26,519 nt of DNA from JACPLA01 sp035291905. GTDB taxonomy: Bacteria > Bacteroidota > Ignavibacteria > UBA10030. The notes beneath the pieces were generated by a model that searched no databases, had not been told where the DNA came from, and was given only the letters and a program-made list of their open reading frames with translations. Of the stretch, positions 13,985 through 24,723 are shown piece by piece. The DNA lies in NCBI GenBank assembly GCA_035291905.1, contig DATDRF010000002.1, positions 1 through 26,519 of the forward strand, read 5' to 3'. The first letter of the stretch is position 1; each line of letters begins with the position of its first letter. A program made the position numbers and the translations under genes.

Positions 13985-16069
13985 ATGGGTCAAAAAGAGC
14001 CAAACAATAAGACGAAGAACAACAAGTTGCCGAAAGGGAGCGTTGCTCCGCCGAAGAAGAACGGAAACGGAGAATACACAGCCGACGACATCACAGTTCT
14101 TAAAGGTCTTGAAGCAGTACGGCGCCGGCCGGCGATGTACATCGGAGACGTGAGTGTTCGCGGTCTGCACCATCTTGTGTATGAGGTTGTCGACAATTCG
14201 ATTGACGAAGCTCTTGCCGGTTACTGCAGAAACATTTCTGTAACGCTGAATGAGAACGGATCCGTCTCCGTTGAGGATGACGGGCGCGGGATTCCGACCG
14301 ACATCCATGCCGAGGAAAAAAGGTCGGCCCTTGAAGTCGTGATGACCGTTCTTCACGCCGGAGGGAAATTCGACAAGAACACGTACAAAGTCTCCGGCGG
14401 TCTTCACGGGGTCGGTGTTTCCGTTGTCAACGCGCTCAGCGAATGGCTGGAGGCGGAGGTTCGCAGAGACGGGAAAATTTCCTATCAGAAATACAAACGC
14501 GGAGATCCTGTTGCACCGGTCAAAGTAACGGGAAAGGCTGAGAAGGGAAAATCGGGAACGCGCGTGACGTTTCTGCCCGACGGAACAATCTTCAAGAATC
14601 GCAGCTTCAAGTTCGAGACTATTGCCGAGAGGCTGCGCGAACTTGCGTTCTTGAACCCATCCGTCGTGCTTACCATCAGCGACGATCGAACGAAGGACGG
14701 AGAAGAAGAAAAGTTCCACTTCGAGGGCGGGCTGATGGAATTTGTAAAATACATCGACTCAACGCGCCCGGCAATCACGAAGAAAGTCTTCTATGCAAAA
14801 GGAGAGGACAAGGACGAGAACGGCCGCGCCGTCGAGGTTGAAATTGCGCTGCAGTATAACGACCAGTACAGCGAGAATATCTTCACCTATGTCAACAACA
14901 TCAACACCCACGAGGGTGGAACACACCTCGTCGGTTTTCGGACCGCGCTCACAAGAACGCTGAACAATTTTGGATATAAAAACGGCCTCGTGAAAGAAGG
15001 CGGGATCCAGCTTGTGGGTGACGACTTTCGCGAAGGGCTGACCGCGGTTCTCAGCGTGAAGGTGCCGGAGCCGCAGTTTGAGGGTCAAACGAAGACGAAG
15101 CTCGGCAACAGCGAGGTCAAAAGTATTGTGGAATCGGTTGTGGGACCTCAGCTGGGTGATTGGCTGGAGCAGAACTCACCGGACGGCAAAAGGATCATAG
15201 AGAAGTGCCTGAAAGCCGCCGAAGCGCGGGAGGCCGCCAGGAAAGCCCGCGATCTTACCCGGCGAAAAAACGCCCTGGATTCAGGTGGACTTCCCGGGAA
15301 GTTGGCCGACTGTTCCATCGACGATCCCGAGCATTGCGAGCTTTACATCGTGGAGGGTGATTCTGCCGGGGGAAGCGCCAAACAGGGCCGTGACAGGCGT
15401 TTTCAGGCGATTCTGCCTATCAAGGGGAAGATCCTGAACGTGGAAAAGGCGCGAATGCACAAGATTCTGGAAAACGAAGAAATCAGGGCAATCTTCACGG
15501 CGATTGGAGCCGGCGTTGGAGAGGACTTTGATCCCGGGAAGATCCGGTACAGCAAGATCATCCTCATGTGCGACGCGGACGTGGACGGGTCCCACATCAG
15601 GACTCTTCTCCTGACGCTCTTCTTCCGGCACATGAAGCCGCTCATCGAGCTTGGCCATGTCTACATTGCACAACCACCGCTCTACAAAGTGAAAAAAGGA
15701 AAACAGGAACAATACGCGTACGACGAGGAAGAGCGGGACGAAATCATCAAGAGAATGAAAAGCGAGAAACGCGCGCCGAAGGAGCAGAAAGCAGCGCAAG
15801 AGGAAGAAGCCGCCGCGGTCACAGAAGAAGGCGCGGTCGTCAGCTCGGACGGCTTCGTCATTTCGCGATTCAAGGGGCTTGGAGAGATGAACCCCGACCA
15901 GTTGTGGGGAACAACCATGAACCCCGAGAGCCGCACGGTCCTTCAGGTTACCATTGATAATGCGGCCGATGCCGATCGGACATTTTCCATTCTCATGGGC
16001 GACGAAGTAGAACCTCGAAGGGAATTCATCGAGAAGAACGCAAAGTATGTAAGGAACCTCGACGTTTGA
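13985..16069 (+). CDS. gyrB: DNA gyrase subunit B
   Basis: GyrB is the ATPase subunit of gyrase, which introduces negative supercoils. The 694-residue protein is somewhat longer than usual because of a basic, Asn/Lys-rich N-terminal extension (about 1-30) and a charged, Ala/Glu-rich insert (about 591-622) between the AYDEEERDEIIKRM and RFKGLGEMNP segments. The GHKL ATPase motifs are present: YEVVDNSIDEA with its Glu (66-76), EDDGRGIP (97-104), and GGLHGVG (138-144). So are the Toprim motifs EGDSAGG (457-463) and DADVDGSHI (530-538). The ATG is preceded by an AGGAAAAGGA ribosome site. The gene is followed by a 104-base gap with repeats before gyrA. Confidence 0.96.
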   Translation: MGQKEPNNKTKNNKLPKGSVAPPKKNGNGEYTADDITVLKGLEAVRRRPAMYIGDVSVRGLHHLVYEVVDNSIDEALAGYCRNISVTLNENGSVSVEDDGRGIPTDIHAEEKRSALEVVMTVLHAGGKFDKNTYKVSGGLHGVGVSVVNALSEWLEAEVRRDGKISYQKYKRGDPVAPVKVTGKAEKGKSGTRVTFLPDGTIFKNRSFKFETIAERLRELAFLNPSVVLTISDDRTKDGEEEKFHFEGGLMEFVKYIDSTRPAITKKVFYAKGEDKDENGRAVEVEIALQYNDQYSENIFTYVNNINTHEGGTHLVGFRTALTRTLNNFGYKNGLVKEGGIQLVGDDFREGLTAVLSVKVPEPQFEGQTKTKLGNSEVKSIVESVVGPQLGDWLEQNSPDGKRIIEKCLKAAEAREAARKARDLTRRKNALDSGGLPGKLADCSIDDPEHCELYIVEGDSAGGSAKQGRDRRFQAILPIKGKILNVEKARMHKILENEEIRAIFTAIGAGVGEDFDPGKIRYSKIILMCDADVDGSHIRTLLLTLFFRHMKPLIELGHVYIAQPPLYKVKKGKQEQYAYDEEERDEIIKRMKSEKRAPKEQKAAQEEEAAAVTEEGAVVSSDGFVISRFKGLGEMNPDQLWGTTMNPESRTVLQVTIDNAADADRTFSILMGDEVEPRREFIEKNAKYVRNLDV

Positions 16070-16173
16070 CCAGTTCCCGCGTTCCCTGCTTTCGCGGGGA
16101 TGAAGGGGAACGACAGATCAAAGGATTAGCAGGATTTGAGAATTGTAGGATTACCAGGAGTGATTGAGGAACC
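16070..16173. repeat. gyrB-gyrA gap with hairpin and AGGATTA-type direct repeats
   Basis: The 104-base gap begins with an inverted repeat CCCGCG/CGCGGG (16076-16081 with 16093-16098); alternative pairing of GTTCCC with GGGAAC (16106-16111) is possible. It is followed by two near-identical copies of AGGATTAnCAGGA, 25 bases apart (16122-16134 and 16147-16159), with AGGAT-like units between them. No T run follows, so it is not a clear terminator, and gyrA may be co-transcribed with gyrB. Confidence 0.55.
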
Positions 16174-18843
<2,670 letters not shown>

Positions 18844-18864
18844 GGCCCCGAAAAAGGTAAAAAG

Positions 18865-18906
18865 AACCGCACCGGCCATTACAAGACGAGATGGGTAAGT
18901 GCGGTT
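18865..18906. terminator. Possible bidirectional hairpin between convergent genes
   Basis: AACCGCAC (18865-18872) pairs with GTGCGGTT (18899-18906), with a possible inner CCAT/ATGG pairing. It lies between the convergent ends of gyrA and the TIGR03545 gene. T runs are weak on both sides, so terminator function is uncertain. Confidence 0.35.
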
Positions 18907-18917
18907 AAATCAACAGG

Positions 18918-20804
18918 TTAATTCTTCTTCTTTAGAATCCCCTTCAGGGCGTCTCCCGCCTTCTTTTTCAGGGCATCTTCCTGCTTCTTCTTCTCTGCAT
19001 TCACCCTGTCTTCGAGCTCCTTCTTCTTGGCGTCAACAATGGCAAGCTTGTCGTTTACCATGTTCTCATATGACTTGATCCTGGCCGTTACCTCTTCCCT
19101 CTTTTGGCTAAACAACCGTTCCATCTCCTGCCGCTTCTCTGCGATCTTCCGTTCCAGCTTCTGACGAAGCTCATTCCTGAGGCGCGCTACCTCTTCACCG
19201 ATAACCTTCTTTGTCCTGTCTGCGAGGAGATTGTCGAGGTCGGTCTCGAAGGCGACCTTGAGGGCTCCCGTCTCCTTCCAAAAGCGCAACATGACATTAA
19301 GAGAATGGATCGATTCAAGGACACTCCGAACAAGTCGTTCGACCGTATTACCGGCGGCGCGATCGAATGAAATTGAAAGATTCGAAAGAGTAATCCTGGC
19401 ATTTCCATCAAACTGATTTGCCGGCACCTTCACCTCAACGCCAAACCGTCCAACCGCGTTGGACATTTTCGCCGGCAGGAAATCAGAGCGCCCGAGCGAC
19501 ATTTCCCTTATCGGAACCCCGGAGAGCGACGCGAGATATGTGTCCAACGGAGCGTCTTTAGTCCGGTCGATAGTCGCTTTGACGGTTGCGTTTGTCCCTC
19601 TTCCCTGAGTCGCGGAAAGGTCAACCGTCAGGGGAAGTCCGGTGATCCGTTGATCTGAAGAGACATCCTTGATCTCCCCCGTCGCATAGAAATAGTTGGG
19701 GTCCTGCTCTCTGTCGGTTCCGCCGGAAACCAGGATCTTCTTGATCCAGAATTTTGGGTATGACTTTTCGGCGGGGAAATGAATCGTCTGCCCTCGCATG
19801 CGGGGAGGATGGGCATTCTCCGGCTTTGAGCTGGAGTTCCTGATATTGTCCCGGGCAAAGTCAATCCAGTAAAGATACTCGTTCGCCTCGGTGAGGATGT
19901 CTTTTCCCAGGAGCAACTCAGCGAGACCCTTCATACTCACGTCCGGAAGGCGCGCAAGCTCAAGGACGTTCTGAAAATCCTGTTTCACCAAATCATCAAT
20001 AGCGCCCACCGAAGCCGACAGACGATTCACATCGCCGGTAAGCGACGATTTACGGCTGTTGAATGTCTGGCTTATCTCTTTGATTCCTCTTTGAGCGTCA
20101 GTCACATTATTGAGAGCCGTCGTGATGCTCTCCACAGACCTGAGCTCGTTGACATTGATCGCCTTGATCTTCGTCTCAATATCAGCCACGGTTGTCTTCG
20201 TCTTCTCTATGTCTGTCAGCGTTGCCTGCCACTGTTGCGAGGCCTGGGAGATCTGTGTCTTGAGAGAGTCGATATGACGGACGGACGCCAGGTTCTGAAC
20301 GTTCAAAAGGCTATCGATATTAAGCTGTTTTCGAAGTTTGTCGAGGTCGAAGACAGGCGCATCATCCTTCTTCTCTTTTGCCATACTGTCTGCCTGCTGG
20401 CTTAACGAGGGCTCTCCCGCCGCGTGTTCGGATTCCGGCTCCGGTTCTTTCGGAATCGCTCCGTCCGTTGTCCTCATGGTTCCCAAAATCAGGTCGTTCA
20501 CTTCCATCGTTTCGATGATATACTTCCCCCGCAGCAGCTGGCCGAAATTGAGGGCGAATTTCACGCGGGCCGTTTCGAAGGTATTCTTCCATGTATCGCG
20601 GGGATTGGCAACCTGGAGGCGGGCAAACTCGGCGCCGATCGGTGAAAGAGTCAGACTGAGATCGTCGATTTCAACCTTTGCTCCAACGATCGATTCACCG
20701 GCGTACTCCAGCCCGGCCTCTACCCAGGTATCGAGGAACAGGTATAAGACAGCCAGAAGGATGAAGACGGGCACTACGACGAAGTAGACAAATTTCGTTC
20801 TCAT
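18918..20804 (-). CDS. TIGR03545 family protein with AsmA-like N-terminus
   Basis: This 628-residue protein matches what I know of TIGR03545, an uncharacterised family of outer-membrane-bearing bacteria usually paired with TIGR03546. It has an N-terminal membrane anchor (about 5-24). Residues 40-118 follow, in which VEIDDLSLTLSPIG, LQVANP, ARVKFALNFGQLLRGKYII and a final GAIP recall the start of AsmA-type proteins. A long polar helical region follows (about 150-285), then a beta-rich section (about 335-480) and a Lys/Glu-rich coiled coil (about 535-628). The ATG at 20802-20804 is preferred because GGGGGTG lies just upstream. It starts one base after the TIGR03546 stop. The body is probably periplasmic. 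Function is unknown; the AsmA resemblance is by eye only. Confidence 0.8.
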   Translation of the reverse strand: MRTKFVYFVVVPVFILLAVLYLFLDTWVEAGLEYAGESIVGAKVEIDDLSLTLSPIGAEFARLQVANPRDTWKNTFETARVKFALNFGQLLRGKYIIETMEVNDLILGTMRTTDGAIPKEPEPESEHAAGEPSLSQQADSMAKEKKDDAPVFDLDKLRKQLNIDSLLNVQNLASVRHIDSLKTQISQASQQWQATLTDIEKTKTTVADIETKIKAINVNELRSVESITTALNNVTDAQRGIKEISQTFNSRKSSLTGDVNRLSASVGAIDDLVKQDFQNVLELARLPDVSMKGLAELLLGKDILTEANEYLYWIDFARDNIRNSSSKPENAHPPRMRGQTIHFPAEKSYPKFWIKKILVSGGTDREQDPNYFYATGEIKDVSSDQRITGLPLTVDLSATQGRGTNATVKATIDRTKDAPLDTYLASLSGVPIREMSLGRSDFLPAKMSNAVGRFGVEVKVPANQFDGNARITLSNLSISFDRAAGNTVERLVRSVLESIHSLNVMLRFWKETGALKVAFETDLDNLLADRTKKVIGEEVARLRNELRQKLERKIAEKRQEMERLFSQKREEVTARIKSYENMVNDKLAIVDAKKKELEDRVNAEKKKQEDALKKKAGDALKGILKKKN

Positions 20805-20805
20805 G

Positions 20806-21330
20806 TCACACCCCCAGGTCACGGATTCGTTGATACCAGACCACGAGGAAATTCTTGCTCAGGACCTGATAGATTTTCCACTTCTCAATTCGGGCGTAGA
20901 TATGAGTCCGGTACGCGACGACAAAGCGCTTCATTCCAACGTAGACAAGCGGAAAGAGGACTAAAGCACCCACGAGGCTTCCGAGAACGAGCGTATTATT
21001 GAAGCGCGTGAGCGGTGCAAGCGGAGCATTGTAGAGGGTGGTCCACAAGTCATGGAGGCCATCGACCTGCACGAGGAGGAGGTACCCAAGCTCGTGGAAC
21101 AACGGGTCGAGCAGGTAGGCGACAAGGGCGAACAGGGCGAACGAGAGAAATGCCGCTGAGAGATTGACATCGAGAACAAAGATGATCAACCAGATCAACA
21201 GACCCTGCAGAGTGAAGGATGGAGAAAGTCCCACAATGGATCCCAGGGCGAACCCACCAGCAACCTGCCGCGGTGTCTGTCCTGCACGAAGAATTTTGAA
21301 GAAGTTGGAAAGAAACTGTAGATAGAACAT
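20806..21330 (-). CDS. TIGR03546 / DUF2062-like membrane protein
   Basis: This 174-residue inner-membrane protein carries the DUF2062 signature QTPRQVAGGFALGSIVGLSP (18-37). It has three or four hydrophobic segments (about 25-55, 57-75 and 113-133) and a basic C-terminus. It fits TIGR03546, the usual partner of TIGR03545, which follows here with a one-base gap, so the two are almost certainly co-translated. The ATG is at 21328-21330; no purine-rich ribosome site precedes it. The biochemical function of neither family is known to me. Confidence 0.8.
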   Translation of the reverse strand: MFYLQFLSNFFKILRAGQTPRQVAGGFALGSIVGLSPSFTLQGLLIWLIIFVLDVNLSAAFLSFALFALVAYLLDPLFHELGYLLLVQVDGLHDLWTTLYNAPLAPLTRFNNTLVLGSLVGALVLFPLVYVGMKRFVVAYRTHIYARIEKWKIYQVLSKNFLVVWYQRIRDLGV

Positions 21331-21340
21331 GGGAGGGGGG

Positions 21341-21424
21341 TTAGAAGTGAAAAGTCAAACGTCAAAAGTGAAAAGTCAAAAACGAGAAACCAGCCATCAG
21401 CGGTCAGCTTTCAGCGGTTGGAAA
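21341..21424. repeat. Degenerate 7-bp repeat array upstream of the TIGR03546 gene
   Basis: Twelve consecutive heptamers can be read: TTAGAAG, TGAAAAG, TCAAACG, TCAAAAG, TGAAAAG, TCAAAAA, CGAGAAA, CCAGCCA, TCAGCGG, TCAGCTT, TCAGCGG, TTGGAAA. The consensus drifts from TCAAAAG to TCAGCGG along the array. It lies within the 277-base gap between the TIGR03546 gene and the ABC operon; the rest of that gap shows only the ABC operon terminator and no gene. Confidence 0.85.
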
Positions 21425-21564
21425 GGATCGCCTCATCCGCCCTCCTGATCAGAAGGGAACTGAAACGGGACCGCTACGGCAAGGTAAGGGTTGAGAGGGA
21501 GGGATTCAAGCCGGCGGAAAACGCAATGAGGGAATAGTGGAAGAATGAAAGAACGGAACGTGGC

Positions 21565-21596
21565 AAAAATGGCCCGGATTTGGCGTTCCGGGCCAT
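21565..21596 (-). terminator. Rho-independent terminator of the ABC exporter operon
   Basis: A 9-bp stem TGGCCCGGA/TCCGGGCCA (21570-21578 with 21587-21595) has an 8-base loop. On the minus strand it is followed by five T (A run 21565-21569). It lies 12 bases after the stop of the second permease. Confidence 0.85.
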
Positions 21597-21607
21597 AAGA
21601 GATATTC

Positions 21608-22783
21608 CTATGCAGAACGAAGAGCGTTGACGATGTTGAGCCTCGCCGCGCGGATCGACGGGAGGAATCCTCCCGCAAATCCCATAATCAGGGCGAAGAT
21701 AATCGTGAAGAAGACCGTCGAACCGGTGAGCGCAAACGCAAACTCCAACTCAGAGAACGAAGCAAAATTCATTGTAGAAACCTGAACAAACTGAAGGAAC
21801 GATGCCAAGAGCATGCCAACCAACGCCCCAACAAGAGAGAGAACAAACGATTCAACCAGAAATGCCGCCAGAACGCTTCTGCGTTTGAAGCCGAGGGCCC
21901 TGAGAGTCCCAATCTCAACGGTACGATTGGCAACCGCAGCGTACATCGTGATCATTGCACCGATGATCGCTCCAACGCTGAAGAACACGGTTATAAAAAT
22001 GCCGAGAACGCTGATAAAGATGGACATGAACTCGGACTGTTCCTCAAAAAAGGTCCGCTCGGTCTTTGCCTCGAATTGCTGCAGCCGATTGTCATCTTCG
22101 AAACTCTTTTTTACTGCTTCGAGCTCATCGGGAGCGCCAAGACGGAAAGTCACGGTTGAATAGGAACCGCCGCGGCGAAAAGCGTCCTGAAGCTGGCTGA
22201 CATCTCCCCACATCTCCGAGTTGAACCCGTCCCCGCCGGTATCGTATAATCCTACGATTGTCCAGTTGTCTCCGCCGAATTTGATCGTGCTTCCGACCTG
22301 GGCACCCTGGAAACGGCGCGCGATGGAAGATCCAACTATAACTTCGCGAGCGCCCCAGTTGAACATCCTTCCTTCTTTCACCTGGATCTGGGGCCGGAGG
22401 GTGAGAGCGGCGGGCGAAACGCCTCGAACGGTGACGTTGCTGATTCCCCCGTCGGTGCCGATCTTCTCAAGATTGATGACGACAACGACGTCTCCCGTAA
22501 TCAGGGGTGTGCCATCCGCACCGCGGGCAATCTGGGGAAGAGAGGAGATCACGCCGTACGTATTGCTGGTAATGATGCTCGAGATCTCCCCGTTTGCGGC
22601 CTTCCTGGCGATAAGCACATTCTCGCTTGACCCCGTTCCCCGCAGGGTCTGTCGAATGCCGTCAGACATCATCAGGACGGCTGTGAAGACGAAGACAACG
22701 AGGGAAACGCCGAAGATTGTGATTGCGGTTGTGAGCCGTCTCGCAAAGAGGCTTCGGACGATGTATTTCATGGGAATCTTCAT
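21608..22783 (-). CDS. ABC transporter permease, FtsX/MacB type (second permease)
   Basis: This 391-residue permease has the MacB/FtsX layout. There is one membrane segment near the N-terminus (about 17-39), a large periplasmic MacB_PCD-like domain, and three membrane segments in the C-terminal third (about 253-283, 305-332, 348-375). The ANRTVEIGTLRALGFKRRSV motif between segments 2 and 3 is the usual cytoplasmic coupling helix. The ATG at 22781-22783 is chosen because GAGG lies just upstream. The reading frame opens 18 bases earlier with TTG, inside a 7-bp repeat array. It ends the operon adaptor-ATPase-permease-permease. It is related to, but clearly different from, the permease encoded before it, so a heterodimer is likely. 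The substrate is unknown. Confidence 0.88.
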   Translation of the reverse strand: MKIPMKYIVRSLFARRLTTAITIFGVSLVVFVFTAVLMMSDGIRQTLRGTGSSENVLIARKAANGEISSIITSNTYGVISSLPQIARGADGTPLITGDVVVVINLEKIGTDGGISNVTVRGVSPAALTLRPQIQVKEGRMFNWGAREVIVGSSIARRFQGAQVGSTIKFGGDNWTIVGLYDTGGDGFNSEMWGDVSQLQDAFRRGGSYSTVTFRLGAPDELEAVKKSFEDDNRLQQFEAKTERTFFEEQSEFMSIFISVLGIFITVFFSVGAIIGAMITMYAAVANRTVEIGTLRALGFKRRSVLAAFLVESFVLSLVGALVGMLLASFLQFVQVSTMNFASFSELEFAFALTGSTVFFTIIFALIMGFAGGFLPSIRAARLNIVNALRSA

Positions 22784-22790
22784 GGGATCC

Positions 22791-22832
22791 TCAAAAGTCA
22801 AAATTTAAAAGTCAAAGGTCAAAACTCAAGAT
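22791..22832. repeat. 7-bp repeat array between the two permease genes
   Basis: Six heptamers in a row, TCAAAAG, TCAAAAT, TTAAAAG, TCAAAGG, TCAAAAC, TCAAGAT, fill most of the 55-base gap between the two permease genes of one operon. They belong to the same family as the arrays at 21341-21424 and in gyrA. Confidence 0.85.
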
Positions 22833-22838
22833 TTCTCC

Positions 22839-23999
22839 TCAGCCGACGAAACGGAGTCCGTCGACAATTGACGTGCGAAGTGCCTTTTGTAACGGGAAGA
22901 TCGATGCAAGAACTCCGACGGCGAGCGCCGAGATGGCTGCCAGGACGATCGTCAATGGTTCAACGTAAAAGATCGGGAACCATGATTTTGGAACCGCGAG
23001 TGAGAAAACACCGACGAGTGGATATGTCAGCAAAAGACCCAGGCCGCCGCCAAAGGCGGAAATGACGAGAGACTCACCGGCAATAAGCCCGAGAAGGTGT
23101 TTTCCGGAAAACCCGAGTGTTTTGAGGACGGCATATTCTTTTGTTCGCTCACGGGCAGACATGATCATGGTGTTTCCCAGAACGAGAAAGATGATGCCGA
23201 TGATAACGAACGAGATGAAGTTCAGGAGCGTGATGATCAGACTTGTTCCCTGAATGAATCCCTCCTGGAATGCGCGTTCGGTTTCGGTCTTTGTCTCGGC
23301 GCGGGAGTTCTTGAAGAGGTTATCCACTTGTTCGGAAATCACCGCCGATTGATTCGGATCTTTTATCTTGATGAGGTACCACCCCACGTCACCCGCCCGA
23401 CCGGGCATTTCTGCCTTCATTCGCTCATCCAGGTACTGCCAATGGAAGAAGAATTGTGTACCATCGACCGTCTTGTCTCTCGGCTGATAGATCGCACGAA
23501 CAACGAATTCCCACTTTCCTGGATAGATGTCCCCCTCCATCGGGATAACGTCTCCAATCTTGAATCCATACTGTTTCGCAAGATCTGTACCCAGCGCGCA
23601 TGAGTTGCGCTCCTTCTTGAATGTCTCGAGCTGATCGGGGGGCACGATGAATTCCGGATAGAGATCGAAAATTGTTTCGGGGTCGACGGCCATCCGGGCG
23701 AAAAACTGAGATTTGTCAATGTAGACGCCGCCAAACCAATTGGAATACGAGACGGTCTCGACGCCCGGAATCTGCGCGATACGATCGCGATAAGCATAGG
23801 GGATGGGGAAAATAAACGACACAGAATTGCGTGTGACCAGCCTGTTCGCTGCCGACATCTCAACGCCGGCATACCAGGCCGTCACGACAGTTCGGAGGAA
23901 TCCAAAGGCCACGACGGCTATGGAAATTCCCACGATTGTGAGAAACGTGCGAAGCTTGTGGCGCAGGGCGTTCTTGAACATCAGTTTGAACACTTTCAT
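22839..23999 (-). CDS. ABC transporter permease, FtsX/MacB type (first permease)
   Basis: This 386-residue permease again has one N-terminal membrane segment (about 17-40), a large periplasmic domain, and three C-terminal membrane segments (about 254-283, 302-333, 345-372). The cytoplasmic coupling segment reads SARERTKEYAVLKTLGFSGKHL. The open frame reaches 24035, overlapping the ATPase gene, but the ATG at 23997-23999 has a perfect AAGGAGG eight bases upstream and is the likely start. The periplasmic domain contains aromatic-rich stretches (WFPIFYVEP near the last membrane segment; FFFHWQYLDERM), unlike the second permease. It is probably the partner of the second permease under one ATPase. 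Confidence 0.88.
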   Translation of the reverse strand: MKVFKLMFKNALRHKLRTFLTIVGISIAVVAFGFLRTVVTAWYAGVEMSAANRLVTRNSVSFIFPIPYAYRDRIAQIPGVETVSYSNWFGGVYIDKSQFFARMAVDPETIFDLYPEFIVPPDQLETFKKERNSCALGTDLAKQYGFKIGDVIPMEGDIYPGKWEFVVRAIYQPRDKTVDGTQFFFHWQYLDERMKAEMPGRAGDVGWYLIKIKDPNQSAVISEQVDNLFKNSRAETKTETERAFQEGFIQGTSLIITLLNFISFVIIGIIFLVLGNTMIMSARERTKEYAVLKTLGFSGKHLLGLIAGESLVISAFGGGLGLLLTYPLVGVFSLAVPKSWFPIFYVEPLTIVLAAISALAVGVLASIFPLQKALRTSIVDGLRFVG

Positions 24000-24012
24000 C
24001 GGCAGGGCCTCC

Positions 24013-24684
24013 TTATTGTAATTCACCCTTGTCAAGATGGCGGGCTATGTGTGCCCGCTCGGCAGCGCGGGGATCGTGTGTGACCATGACGATGGTTTTC
24101 TTGAATTCTTTGTTCAGGCGGCCGAGAAGCGTGAGAATCTCATCCGCCGAATTCTTGTCGAGATCACCCGTCGGCTCATCGGCCACGAGAATCGTCGGAT
24201 CTGTTGCGATTGCCCGCGCTATGGCGACCCTCTGCTCCTGTCCGCCGGAAAGCTGCTTGGGGTAATGATTCATGCGGTCGGCGAGACCCACGACGGACAG
24301 AGCCGTTTCCACGTGCTGCTTCCGTTCCTTCTTCGAAAGAGATGTGAGGAGAAGCGGGAGCTCGACATTTTCATACGCAGTCAGAACGGGGAGGAGATTG
24401 TAAAACTGAAAGATGAATCCGACATGCGTCGATCTCCACTTTGCCAACGCTGATTCATTCAGCGTCGCGATATCTATCCCCGAGATTGTAATAGAACCGG
24501 CATTGGGGCGATCGATCCCGGCGATGAGATTGAGCAGCGTGGTCTTGCCTGATCCCGACGGCCCCATGAGGGCCAGGAACTCGCCCTCCGGAACGCTCAA
24601 TGTGATGTTTTTCAATACGGGAATTTCAAAGCTGTCCCGCCAGTAGGATTTTGACACAGTCTGGACTTCAATCATGGACCCCAT
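24013..24684 (-). CDS. ABC transporter ATP-binding protein (MacB/LolD type)
   Basis: This 223-residue ATPase powers the neighbouring permeases from the cytoplasmic side. Walker A is GPSGSGKT (41-48), the Q-loop is FQFYN (Q93), the signature is LSGGQ (145-149), Walker B is ILVADEPTGDLD (165-176) and the switch histidine is His203 (VTHD). The length and the LSGGQEQRVAIARA region place it with the MacB/LolD/FtsE-like group. The ATG at 24682-24684 has AGGAG five bases upstream; a second ATG nine bases further in is possible. It lies 39 bases after the adaptor gene and 13 bases before the preferred permease start, so all four genes form one operon. Confidence 0.94.
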   Translation of the reverse strand: MGSMIEVQTVSKSYWRDSFEIPVLKNITLSVPEGEFLALMGPSGSGKTTLLNLIAGIDRPNAGSITISGIDIATLNESALAKWRSTHVGFIFQFYNLLPVLTAYENVELPLLLTSLSKKERKQHVETALSVVGLADRMNHYPKQLSGGQEQRVAIARAIATDPTILVADEPTGDLDKNSADEILTLLGRLNKEFKKTIVMVTHDPRAAERAHIARHLDKGELQ

Positions 24685-24723
24685 ACCTGCTCCTCTTGAA
24701 TGAATTAGTACGGAAGGGAAAAT

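Noticed and set aside
21341..21424. CRISPR array as an explanation for the repeats
   Set aside because: The units are 7 bases long, degenerate and without spacers, and no cas gene is present.
22784..22801. TTG start of the second permease at 22801
   Set aside because: It lies inside a 7-bp repeat array, while the ATG at 22781-22783 has a GAGG ribosome site just upstream.
24310..24315. CACGTG cores at 24310-24315 and 11084-11089 as further parS sites
   Set aside because: The flanking bases do not match TGTTNC...GAAACA; only the central six bases agree.
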